Assembly (NCBI GenBank): GCA_019915135.1
Contig: JAHLMK010000016.1
Location: forward strand, 1,116,001 to 1,180,000
Length of the DNA: 64,000 nucleotides
Reading direction: 5' to 3'
Origin: Strobilurus pachycystidiatus
Lineage: Eukaryota > Basidiomycota > Agaricomycetes > Agaricales > Physalacriaceae
Within the stretch, counting starts at the first letter, position 1, and every line of letters starts with the position of its first letter. This document shows positions 51,236 through 62,244 of the stretch, piece after piece. The notes below the pieces were generated by a model. The model saw nothing but the letters and a program-made list of their open reading frames with translations. It made no database searches and was not told where the DNA came from. A program made the position numbers and the translations under genes.

Positions 51236-52774
51236 TTATAGAATAACACCAGACATAGCAGCCTTTCTCCTCTGCATCTTATTCCGCATCAACTTCCTCG
51301 CATTCTCCAGCTGAGTCGGCGCAGGATCATACGCCCTATCCTCCGGCATGCGCGCGATTTGACTGTTCGACCTGATGCGATGCCGCCTCCTGGCGTACCA
51401 CTCCCAAGCGAAACGGATGACATCCCCGTCAGCGTCGTACGGGGTGGGTATCTCAGAATACCCGGGACGCGCGGTGGGGTGGCGCACGTAGACGGCGGAG
51501 CAGGTGGCGAAGCTGACTTCGATGTAGGCGGGTATGAAGAGCCAAGGTGATGCGTATTCGGGGAGGTAGAAGCGGGTGAGGCCGTCGACGACGTAGGGAT
51601 CTTCCTTCTTTGTCTCCTTTGCCGACGGCTGCTCCGTCGACTCAGACTCAGAGCTAGTCTCCTCGGTGTTGGTAGCGGCTGCGGCTTCGGTTTCGGAGGG
51701 CTCATTCGTCGACGAGGTCGCAGTCGGTATCTCGACAGAGTCGATGGCGGGGTCAAACTTCACGTCACGGTTCGACTTCTGGTCATGCACGTCGTCTGGG
51801 ACGCCTAAGAAGTTAATGTCGCCCAGAAAGTCGGCATCGGCATTGGCGCGCTGCTGTTCTGGCTGGGCAGGCTTGTCCCGTCGGGCTGGGGCTGGGGCTG
51901 GGGCGACAGTGCTGAGGTCGACACGGCCTGCTTCAATATCTTCTTCGAGTTGCTGGGCGATTTTTGCGTGGACAAGTTTTCGCTCCCTGAGATACTCCTC
52001 GTTCTTCTTGGCCTCGTCTCCCAACATTTTGGTCTGATTGCGGAGGACGACATGGCGGACGTCGGTGACGGCTTCTTTTTGACCTTTTTTGAAGAAACGA
52101 ATGGCGTCGGGATCGACCGAAACCATGTCGCCGGGGGCGAGACGGGTATTACAGTTCGAATGCTGCAAGGATATTAGTAGGTTATTTTATTGAATAAGCA
52201 GAGTCTGTAACCTTTTTCCCGTTGAGCATGACATGCCCATGGACGACGAGCCGCCGCGCCTCATAGACACTGTGGGCAAAACAGCAGCGGAAAATGAAGA
52301 CGTCGATGCGGCGCTCGACGGGCGCGAACATCAGACTGCCGACCGGCGCGAGGTCGCTCTCCTCCTCCTCCTCCTGGTACTCGTCCTGCTTGACCTTGCG
52401 GCGGGCGTACGCATGAAGGGCGGCCTTGTCGTCGCCGGCAATAGGGCCGGACGGTCGGACGTTAGGGAGGGTCTCGAGCATGTACCAGCGTTTGTAGATT
52501 TTTTCGGGAATAAAGTCGCCGTGGTACGCGCGGGCGAGCGTCTTTGCTATCCAGCGGTTCTGGAAGAGCGACTTGTGGGCGGTCGTCATCTGCTCGATGT
52601 CGCGGATGCGCGTGCCCTCCGTGCGCTGCCAGAGGTTGTACAGGTTTCGCGGGTCCCAGCTCTGTCAAGTTTGTGGTGAGCCCGACGGCGGCGGCGGCGG
52701 CGACAGCGTCGCAATAAGCGGCGCACCATGCGGGGCAGGGCCCGTTTTATGTTGTAGATGCCTCTGTCGCGCAT
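51236..52774 (-). CDS. NAM9: Mitochondrial small-subunit ribosomal protein uS4m (Nam9-like)
   Basis: A mitoribosomal 16S-binding protein. It starts at ATG 52774 with a basic N-terminus ([16 protein letters not shown]), then after an intron [19 protein letters not shown]. The S4 RNA-binding domain follows: [35 protein letters not shown], then after an intron [20 protein letters not shown] long low-complexity, acidic Ala/Pro/Ser/Glu insert (about 140 residues, with [18 protein letters not shown] and [11 protein letters not shown]) separates this from a conserved C-terminal part: [40 protein letters not shown], and [16 protein letters not shown]. Two introns, stop at 51236-51238, about 470 residues, similar to yeast Nam9. 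It shares an 88-bp divergent promoter with GCP2. Confidence 0.88.
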
Positions 52775-52862
52775 CTTGCGGACGACGACACAGCAGGGAA
52801 GAGGCAAGAGGCAAAGAGCGAATTACCGCATTTGGCAATCACCTCTTTTGCATTTCGCCGCC

Positions 52863-55530
52863 ATGACCTCGTACACGCCGCGCACCAAGACGGGCGCGCG
52901 GACAAAGAACATCACGCTGACGGCGCGCGAATACGACAAGGCACGCTCTTTCTCGTCCTCTCCGCTGGGCCGCCAATCATTCTCCAGATCACAGGCACCA
53001 TCGCCTCTGTCCGCCGCAACCGCCGCCCCACCGACGACCACTTTGCGCGCGACGACGACCGCTACCAGGAGCCCTCCTTCATTGCCGAGACATCCTTTGT
53101 TCGCGCTCCACTCAATTCACGCGTCAGCATCGGCGCCGCGCCGCCCAAACTAAAGGGCAAGGCCGCCGCCACGCTTGAACACGTCCCGCTCGACGTCCAG
53201 GAGGCGCTGATCCTCGAGGATCTGCTCTATGTGCTCATGGGCATTGAGGGCACGTACATCTCCTATCATCCCGACTATGACCCGGCCGACGACGACCCGC
53301 TCCAGGGCGTCCGCTTCACCGTTTCGTCGGCGTCGCTGGACCCATCGCTTCAGGACCTTGTCGAGCGCATCCTACCGCTTGGGACGTACTACACTGCGAT
53401 ATCGTCCTTCATCGAGCACCGCAGCGACCTTGACTACGGGCTCGTCAACCACGCCCTCTGCGCCGCCATTCGCGACATGCTCAAGGACTACCAGACCCTT
53501 CTCTCCCAGCTTGAGCACGCGTTCAATTTCTCGCCCCAGTTCTCCCTTCAAAAACTCTGGTTCTACGTCCATCCAACAATACACACTCTATCCCTCATTT
53601 ACCAGCTTGTCCTTGAGCTCGGTTCCGCCGACGATCCGTCTGGCGACCTCTCTTCGTCCGCCTCCGATCAGTCCAGTGAACTCGACCCCGAAGAAGAGGC
53701 GCGTAACGAGGCCCTCGGTATCGGCGGTGCCAAGCTCAAAGCAGTCATAAGCGAAATCGACAAGAACGGTCTTGCGAGCAGCAGTAGCATCGCAGTCAAG
53801 GGCGGAGAGGTCCTCACCATAATCTACGAACGCATGCAGAACATGTCCGGCGATCCTACCGCCAGCATGCTCTACGGTACCCTCCTCAGAGCAGCCGGGA
53901 AGCCGTATGTCACCATGGTCAAGATGTGGATAACAACAGGTCGGCTCGATGACCCGCATGAGGAGCTGCTCGTGAAAGAGGCCAAGTTTATCGATCGTGG
54001 TATCCTCGATATGGACTACACCGACGAATATTGGGAGCGGAGATATACACTAAGGGACGGGACGTCTTCGACTTCTGCAAAGCGGCAGGCTGGGGTACCG
54101 CCAGCACGTTCTATTGGTGGGCGGTTACCTGGAGGTGCATGTGTTCCGCCATTACTGGAAGGGTGGAAGCACAAGATTCTCCTCGCAGGGAAATACCTCA
54201 ACGTCATACGAGAATGCGGGATTGAAAACCAGCGCGACTCGTCTGACAGTGAAGTATATGACATGGATGACGAGAGGTTCGTTCACATACATCGACGGAG
54301 ACCCGTACGCTCATCATTTTCAGATTCTACAAGTTTGTTGAGAACGCGTATTCAAACGCCAATCGCACACTTCTACAACTCCTTTTGAAAGACCAGCAGC
54401 TGATACCCCGCCTTCGTTCCCTCAAGCGCTACTTCTTCCTCTCCCAGTCCTTCTTCCTTACTCATTTCCTCGACCTTGCCCATACGGAACTGCGCAAGTC
54501 GGCCAAATCCGCGTCCATTGTCAAATTCCAGAGCCTGCTGGAGCTGGCACTGAACACAGACGTGCATGGAGACGATACCCTCTTTCGCGAAGACGTCAAA
54601 GTCACGATGGCTTCGTCCGGTCTGTACGAATGGCTCATGAAGGTCGTCGGCGAGAGCGGGCAGATCGGGAACGGGGACGAAGTCGACGTGTTCAAGAAGG
54701 ACAAGGAAAAGGACGCGGACAAGAAGCCCCTCATAGCCATCGACGCTTTGGCATTTGACTATAGCGTCAAGTTCCCACTCTCGCTCGTCGTATCGCGCAA
54801 GACGATCCTGCGGTACCAGCTGCTGTTCCGGTTCCTGCTGCACCTCAAGCACGTAGAGCAGTCGCTCTCTACCATGTGGATCGAGCACAAAACCCCAGCG
54901 TGGCGCAAGCAGGCCGCGGGGCAAAATGCGGAATTTGACAAGTGGCGGTCGCGTGTGTTCCTGCTCCGCGCGCGGATGTTGTCTTTTGTCCAGCAGATCC
55001 TGGCGTTTGCGACGTTTGAGGTCCTAGAGCCGAATTGGCGCGCGCTGGAGGCGAAGCTGGAGAAGGTGTCTACGGTGGATCAGTTGCTGAGGGATCATGT
55101 GGATTTTTTGGATACGTGTTTGAAGGAGTGTATGTTGACGAGTCTGAGGTTGCTCAAGGTCCGTTGATCTCATGGTGTGCTGTACGGCGTGGACTTGATG
55201 CTTTCGTAGGCGTTCTCAAGACTGATCGTGACATGCTCAACGTTTGCCATGTACACTGCGATGTTCACAAAGTCGGCTAACCAGGCTGCGGAGTCGGGTG
55301 ATGTGGACGATCAGAGCAAGGCGAAGCGGTGGGATGTCTTTCTGAAGTTTGAGACCAACTTCAATCATTGGTGCGTCCTACGTCTCTTTGTTGCTGTTCT
55401 GTCTGGTCTGACGTTGGTCGGCAGGTTCAAGATATATCTTGATTGTGTGCAGTTCTATGCTTCGAGCGAGAATGTGTCGCTTCTTCCGCTGGTCGTGCGT
55501 CTCAATAGCGTAAAGGCTACGTCGTCGTGA
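52863..55530 (+). CDS. Gamma-tubulin complex component GCP2 (Spc97/Alp4)
   Basis: GCP2 pairs with GCP3 to hold gamma-tubulin and nucleate microtubules at the spindle pole. The N-terminal Grip1 part shows ALILEDLLYVLMGIEGTYIS, PSLQDLVERILPLGTYYTAI, and then VKGGEVLTIIYERMQNMSGD and PYVTMVKMWITTGRLDDPHE. GCP2-type HKILLAGKYLNVIRECG follows, then after an intron RFYKFVENAYSNANRTLLQL. The Grip2 part has YFFLSQSFFLTHFLDLAHTE, FPLSLVVSRKTILRYQLLFR, and a C-terminal FETNFNHWFKIYLDCVQFYA. Stop at 55528-55530, about 850 residues. The start is less sure. ATG 52863 (MTSYTPRTKTGARTKNITLT) is in another frame from the core and needs a 47-nt intron with a GC donor (after EYDK) to join ITGTIASVRRN; the alternative is ATG 52832 in the core frame. 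Confidence 0.88.
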
Positions 55531-55864
55531 TTTACGGTGCTTGATTTATGGACTGCTACTTATGATGTATGGGTCGTTGTGTCTTTGTTGTAGGATACTA
55601 ATCTGAGATTTTGGGGGCGGAGTCTGCGCGAACATAGACTCAGTATAAAAAAGACAGATGGAATATGACACGTATTTCTGTTACACCATTAACTCCGCTG
55701 GGTCACTATGTCGGAGACCCTGGGACCTTGGTCATTTTCCTTGACTGCTCCGGGTGAGATGAGCGATGCCGATCTGGAAGACGACGAAAGCGCTCGAGGA
55801 TAAGACCCTGATTGATTCGGTCCGAAATCCGAATACGTGGTTTCCCCACGACACCCATCACATT
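55531..55864. other. Intergenic, RFT1 promoter
   Basis: About 330 bp. The RFT1 frame is open upstream to 55766, so the start could lie further 5', but no conserved residues are seen there. Otherwise nothing is recognisable. Confidence 0.4.
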
Positions 55865-57530
55865 ATGCCACCAAAGAATGCATCCTTTAGGTCCGCATTG
55901 CCCTTGATAGCACTCCAGCTTGGCTCTCGTCTCTTCTCGTTTGTTTTGAACCAGGCCCTCTTACGGATAGCGACACCCAGCGCGTTTGGCACGGCGACGA
56001 TTCAGTTTGAACTGCTATTAAACACTATCCTGTTTCTCAGTCGGGAAGGTGTTCGCGTCGCGCTACTGCGATCTACACACGTCTCCCAGATAAACAACTT
56101 GTCCTTCATTCCTTTTCTGCTGGGATGTCCAATCGCCTTGATAGCGTCGTATCTATATGCCGGATATGCTGCAGAAGAGACGAGTGCACAGCCGTTCTTT
56201 CGGGAAGCTGTCGTGTTGTATGTTCTCGGAGCTCTCATCGAACTTCTGAAGGAACCGATGCACAACGCGTAAGCCACACATACCATCGTCTATTTTACTT
56301 CTCACATATCTCGTCGTAGGATCATGAGCGGCTTGCAAACCAACGTTAGGTTACGCGCTGAAGGAGCAGCAGTCATGGGCAAAACTGTGGTGACATTTCT
56401 GGTCATGTTTTACGACCCACACAGAGATGATCCTCTGCGACACCGCGCTCTCGTCGCCTTCGCATTGGGCCAAGTATTCTACTCTGTCTGTGTTCTCGGC
56501 CTGTACGTGTATCACTTCGGGGTTTCCTACCTGGTTCCCGCTTTCCCAAAAACAGACAAAGAGTACGCCTCTTCTTCCGAGCCAATTTGTTGTTATCTCA
56601 TAAGACCATAGCGGCAAACGACCACCCTTTTTTGACACCAAAATTCTCAAACTCTCAGCGACGATCACTTCGCAATCCCTGGTCAAGCACTTCCTCAGTG
56701 AGGGTGACAAGTTTATCATCTCTTGGTTTAGCCCTCTGGAGAATCAAGGCGGCTATGCCATTGCCCTCAATTACGGCTCACTCATCGCTCGTATAATCCT
56801 CCAACCCCTCGAAGAGACCTCCCGCTCCCTTTTCTCGCAGCTTCTCTCGCGTAACGAGCTCCAGACCGCCTCTACACGTCTCACCAACTTTCTTTCATTC
56901 CAGATCCCCATCTCACTCCTCCTTCCTACGTTTGGACCTCCATTCATTCCTCTGGCAGCGAAGATCCTCTTACCGCCGAGGTACCTCGCAACGAGCGCAC
57001 CAAGTGTGCTTTCTGCGTGGCTTTACTATATCCCGATTTTGGCGCTCAATGGGCAGCTGGAGGCGTTCATGGCCAGTGCCGCGGACACCGACGACCTCAA
57101 TAGGCAGAGCACCTGGATGGCGGTTTTCTCTGTCATCTACACAGGCTCGGCGGCGCTGGCCTATCGAGTGGGGCTTGGCGACTCGTCCTTGGTCTATGCC
57201 AACATGCTCAATTTGGGTGTACGGATCGTGTACACGGCGGTATGGATATCGGGCTACTTCAAGAGGAAGGGGCAGCCGAACACGTTCAAGTGGAAGGTTG
57301 TTTTTCCTAGCCTTGGATCATGGCTCTTGCTGGCTATAAGCGGTCTGATACTCCGTTTGCAACGGACGATGGTTGTCGAGAAGGCGGTTGCGCGACGGGG
57401 TTACGAAGCATTAATCTCGCGGGAGACTGTGGCACATGTTGGTCTCGGAGGACTCTTGGGTTTATTTGCACTGTGGCAAACGACCAGAGCTGCTCGGACA
57501 AGGGTGTCTTCGAGATCAAAAGTAGAGTGA
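55865..57530 (+). CDS. RFT1: RFT1, ER membrane protein for N-glycan lipid precursor flipping
   Basis: A polytopic ER membrane protein of the MOP/MurJ-like fold, linked to flipping Man5GlcNAc2-PP-dolichol for N-glycosylation. From ATG 55865: MPPKNASFRSALPLIALQLG, SRLFSFVLNQALLRIATPSA, FGTATIQFELLLNTILFLSR and EGVRVALLR, the signature N-terminus of RFT1. Exon 2 has IMSGLQTNVRLRAEGAAVMG. Exon 3 has KHFLSEGDKFIISWFSPLEN, QGGYAIALNYGSLIARIILQ and PLEETSRSLFSQLLSRN, then NGQLEAFMASAADTDDLNRQ and several hydrophobic helices to RTRVSSRSKVE (stop 57528-57530). Two introns. About 510 residues, as expected. Upstream in-frame Met at 55766 is less likely because the known family begins near LIALQLGSR. Confidence 0.93.
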
Positions 57531-57846
57531 TGTATTACTCGAGTAGCGCTGTTGCGCGGCGTAATTTTGCCACATTTGTTATGAGCGATCTCATCAGCAT
57601 TGCGTGCAACCATATCTCACGCCTAGTCATCACACTCAAGAACCGGTTTGAAAGATGCAGACAGAGAGACGGTGCAGACACAGACGAGAGTGCCGTTTCC
57701 GGACACATCTGTGCCGAAGTCGGCCGTGGATTTGACGATGACATGACAAGGGTTTCACTTCGTACTCTCCCTCTTTCCTCGTCGTGTCCGTCGTCGAGCG
57801 ACGCTGCCCACCCGCCTTTACTTCGCCGCAGCCGCCATCGAGCACG

Positions 57847-59808
57847 ATGCACTCCGATGCGTTTGATGTCATCCCGTACGAGGTCGGTGCGCGATGTGAG
57901 CCGATGAACAAGCACTGACCAGCGTCCAGGATATCCAAGGAGAATGGAAAAAGCTGGGCTCTGGCTCGTTCGGCAACGTATACAAGGGTATGTTTTGCTC
58001 GCTGCTTCTGTCGCGCTTGCTGACAAGGAGGGCGAACACGTAGGGAGGTACCTAGGGATCGACGTCGCCATCAAGGAAGTGCTGCCGTCGAAGGAATACG
58101 ATGTTGCCAAGTACTTTGAGCGGGAATGGCGGCTCATGAAAGAGTCGCGCCACCCGAATATTGTCTTGTTCCTCGGGCTGTCGCGTGCGCCCGACCCCGA
58201 CAACCGCATCTTCATTATTTCCGAGTTCATCGAGAACGGCAACCTGCGCCTCTACATCCACGACAAGTCCAAGCCCATGCCATGGCGCCTCCGCCTGTCC
58301 TTTGCCACCGACATCGCCCGCGCGCTCGCCTACCTCCACGCCCGCAAGTGCATCCATCGCGATCTCAAAGGCGAGAACCTCCTCGTCACCGCCAATGGCC
58401 GCCTCAAGATTACCGACTTTGGCTTTGCCCGCATCGCCGCCCGTAGCGAGGACGAGTCTAAGCGTCTCACGTTTTGCGGCACCGACTCGTACATGTCGCC
58501 CGAGATTCTGCTTGGCGACGAATTCGACCTCCCAACCGACATCTTCTCGCTCGGCATCATCTTCTGTGAGATCATCGCCCGCAAGCTCGCCGATGACCAC
58601 CACTTCAAGCGCGGTGCACCCACCTTTGGCATCAGTGCAGAGGAAGTACACAGCCTTGTCAGTCCGGGATGCCCACCGGACATGCTTGCCCTCTGCATCG
58701 ACTGTTGTGCTGTAGACCCAGCGGCTCGTCCGACCACCAGAGCCATCCTTGAGCGTCTCAGGCTCATCGAGGCGGAAGTGTTAGCGCGGCCTAGCGAAGA
58801 CGAGGACTCTCATGTCGGCAGTATCAAGTTTATGACTGGCGGGAAACGCCCCACGGCTGGTCCGAGGATTCCCAGCTTCGGTATGGGTGTCGGAAAAGAT
58901 ATTCGTGCCAGCGGATCTACCACGAATGACAGCGACGACGACGAGCTCATGGAAGCCGTTTTGGGTCTCTCCAAGGTTGGGATGAGCAGCGACTGGAGCG
59001 ATACCACCACAGGTCAGTATTTCTCGTCCTTCTTCGCAATGTTCGATTAATGATGATTCACCTAGGTCATCAACCTCTCCTTGACAAGAACTCTGAAATG
59101 TCCGACTACAGCACCACTGTCATCAAGTCACACGCCTCCCAGAACACTCAGCCTCCGTCGCTCTCGTCAATCCTCACAATACACGCTGTAACAGAGGAAG
59201 CTACTCACAACCAAGGATTACCTCCGTCATCGCCTTCGCCTTCCACAATTTTGGGTGACCACCGTGAGCAGGAAGATCTTTTGGGCTCATCGTCGATCTT
59301 GTCGATCGATTCCTTGGATTCGTATCACACCGCGGCTGGGTCAGTCTTCTCCAGTACTTATGCTACCGAAGGCGGATCGACTATCCGCTCCCTCCACGGC
59401 AACTATGTCGTCCCTTTGGTTCATCGGTTCACTCTCTTGAAGCCAGGTGCAAAGCCGAAGAAGAACAGCATCGGCGGGAGCGGTGCGCTCACGCCCACTG
59501 GAGCAGGGGATACCAGTTCGTGGAATCCACTTGACCTGATCTTTTCGAGTGGTCTCCTGGTGGCCAAATGCGATGTCTGCACCAAACGTTTGGGTTGGAA
59601 ACCGGTTCTGGAGTGTGATGATTGTGGGTTGAAGTGAGCCTTTGTCTGATCTCTGAACGAGTCCGACGCGATGCTGATGACATATCTTCCTAGGGCTCAT
59701 ATCAAATGTGGCGAAATTGCGCCACGCGACTGCGGTATCCGAGTCACGGCCACGTCTCCCGTCAAGGCGGGCGCCAAGTCCAATTCTGCGAGTCCCTCCC
59801 GGCGATGA
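57847..59808 (+). CDS. LIM-kinase-like TKL protein kinase with C-terminal C1-like zinc finger
   Basis: A protein kinase with the domain at the N-terminus. Exon 1 (from ATG 57847) is short (MHSDAFDVIPYE). Then DIQGEWKKLGSGSFGNVYKG (Gly loop), VAIKEVL (ATP Lys), EREWRLMKESRHPNIVLFLG, CIHRDLKGENLLV (HRD), ITDFGFARI (DFG), FCGTDSYMSPEILLGDEFDL (activation segment) and DIFSLGIIFCEIIARK. A Ser/Thr-rich linker follows, and the C-terminus has CDVCTKRLGWKPVLECDDCG and then after an intron LKAHIKCGEIAPRDCG, a Cys/His pattern like half to whole of a C1 (diacylglycerol-type) finger. The HRDLKGENLLV loop resembles LIMK/TESK. Five introns or so; stop at 59806-59808. Closest label is LISK/LIM-kinase-like; no LIM domains are seen. 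Confidence 0.82.
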
Positions 59809-60122
59809 TAAACGAAACGATTTATTTTTGACGACTTTGATGACTTTCACGAATCTCTCCCCATAATGGACTGTCATCTATCTTATTCTCAATTCGCAAG
59901 TCACGCTGGACATTGGTCGCATTGTCACCTTCCATAGCTCAAATTTGTTGTATGTGTTACCAGTATACCATGCATACAGTAAGATTCCGTCTATTCCTGG
60001 CTAGGATATATCATCGAAATAATATATGCACATCATCATCACCAGAAGAATATCAGCAATACTCAGAGTCATCACCGTTCTGGTCCTGTTCTTGTCCGAT
60101 CTGAGAAACTCAGTCAGTTCTA
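59809..60122. other. Convergent 3' intergenic region
   Basis: About 310 bp between the stops of the kinase (+) and the F-box gene (-). AT-rich; nothing recognisable. Confidence 0.4.
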
Positions 60123-61792
60123 TCATTTGTCAAGAATAATGTATGACATACGCACTCGTACAAAGTCAACTTTGAGACCTTCTGTCTCTAATTTCTTCAT
60201 TTCGGCCATAAGATGTGCTTGCTCACTGGCAGTAGCCGACCTAACAAATGTTGGTGCTCGAATGCGAACAGTGTTCAGCTTCGCAGTGTCACGTCTAGAC
60301 CATCGCGTCCTGATCATCTCATCTAGTGCCGAATCCTCGTACGACCTTGCAGCTATCATAACCATCGTCATGTTTGGGAGCAGGGACGACGAAAATATGA
60401 GCGAAAGCCATTTAATGGGACCAGCCTCTTCGACTTCCAGCTTCGTAACACTGATGAGTGGGGCGAATATCCATTTGACATCCAACAGCTGATCCACCTC
60501 TTGTGGGTACACATCCGTCGCCACGACTTTGACATGCCTGATGGTGCACCCCGAACGAGCGATGAAAGACTCCAAAATGCCTTGCATGTCTCTTTGCCCG
60601 CGATTGCGAGGACTGAAAATGCACAAGCTCGTGAGGGCCGGACACAGGATAGAGTCGAGGAGGAGAACATGACTGCGGATCTCTATGTGTTGAAGACGAG
60701 GAAGCGTGACGATTTGAGTACCGGGATTCTGTGGGTGGAGGCGAGTCGTGGCGATGCGTAGACGCTCCAGGTTAGGACACCCTGCAAAGAGCGCGGAAGG
60801 GTCGGTGTCGGAGTAATCGTTAAATTCGTGGGATAGGGTGAGGTCAATGAGCTGCGTCCAAGGGAACCTCGGGCAGTCTTCCGGGGCTACGAGCCAGTTA
60901 AGCGACATCTGGCGCAGGTTGGGAGTCTTATGGAAGAGCCTGATTATATCCGATGCGGGTTGGCCACGGCTGGTAGTATCCCCCTCCAAACGCACGGTCA
61001 ACGCAACAAGGGACGACAAGTTCTTTGTTTGGACCCCATGCAACGCTGTCAGTGACTCTTTCACGGTGCCTTCAAATTGAACGCTATGCCAACGTGGAGC
61101 CTGATCAACCAGGACGTCGCTGAGTGCTTTTGGCAGTTTGTACAAGTTGAAGTCAAGGACCACGGGCGAAGCGCGCACCAAGGCCTCCTTCAGGATATGT
61201 TTCTGGCCAACTTTGTGTACTTGGCTGCCCTTGTAGCTATAACGGGAGGTAATCTGGCTTGGCCGTTTGGGCCCTGGTAGATTGACCAAGGACCAGAGCC
61301 GGGGAGACGCCTGTGCCACCTGTCTCCATCGGCTGCAGACTTTGACGAGAGCCCAAGGTCCACCTCTGCGAGAATCAAAGACGCTGTACCCCACAGTTGT
61401 GGCTGTAAACGAGAAGATCAGATCCAGAATTTCCGGCGGGATGGTGTGGACGGGAGGGCAGAGTGTGTCGTGGGCGACGCGGAAAGTCTCCAATGAATCC
61501 CGCTCTTTCTTGGCTGTGGCGAGGGCGGCTTCGAGATGAGCGACGATGTCTTCGCAGGTGCGGAGATCCGTGTCAATTTCGGCAATGAAGGACCTGATTC
61601 TACTTCGAGTGGAGTCAAGGACATCAGGGGAGAGCGTGGTGCCAAGATGCGACGCGAAGGGCGACGGGGACGCGTTGATACGCGCATTCTTGGGTGACTC
61701 TAGCCCACAGTGTGCACATAGATGAGCCACTAGTTGTGAAACGCGTCGTTAGTCAAAGCTGCAACCAGAGTATAAAGGGTATCCAGCTCACT
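60123..61792 (-). CDS. F-box protein with N-terminal Cys motif (start codon split by intron)
   Basis: A paralogue in architecture of the gene at 48922-50607. It reads (M)AHLCAHCGLESPKNARINAS, a coiled coil (SFIAEIDTDLRTCEDIVAHL, then EAALATAKKERDSLETFRVA), the F-box VHTIPPEILDLIFSFTATTV with GPWALVKVCSRWRQVAQASP, and LRR-like strands (LIDLTLSHEF, LERLRIATTRL, LTSLCIFS). The frame has no ATG at its start: the codon before AHLC is GTG at 61730. If the G is the last base of an intron acceptor (caactag) and the donor is gtgagc at 61791, the A at 61792 joins TG to make ATG. The intron would be 61730-61791 (62 bp). Without this, initiation would be at a later Met. Substrate unknown. Confidence 0.82.
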
Positions 61793-62244
61793 TTCGATGG
61801 CGAAGACAAAGAAGATTGAGTAACGTAACCGTTAGTAAACCTCTCGTGACCTCGAGAAGCCTCGAGATCAACGCGGTGTGACTGTGACGGGTGACGGTGT
61901 CGTAAGTGACTCATAATAATAATAATAATAATACATTGTCAACGTTTCGTTCAATCGTTTCGTTTCGTTGACCCACAACCTCCCACAACACTCCCACAAC
62001 TTCCAAGCAGTCACCTTACGTCGATAAGTTATTGCTTCCCGGAAAGGCCCTCCATTGCAGGGGTGAGACGACTCTGATTCTCACGGCCGCGCCGCTAGGG
62101 TGAACACAAATGTTACCTCCACGTTTGTTAGCTGTGCAAGATCTCAATCACTACGTAAACCCTCAACACGGATGCAAGACAAACGCATGATAAAAATACG
62201 ACTAGCTGTTTCTCGGGACATCCATCTGACGTGCGCAATGCCTG
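61793..62244. other. Divergent intergenic region with AAT microsatellite
   Basis: About 450 bp between the F-box start (-) and the last kinase (+). It contains the AAT repeat and short runs like cgtttcgt; no gene seen. Confidence 0.45.
61913..61933. repeat. (AAT)n microsatellite, about 7 units
   Basis: Perfect ataataataat... run of 21 bp in the divergent intergenic region. Likely length-polymorphic. Confidence 0.9.
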
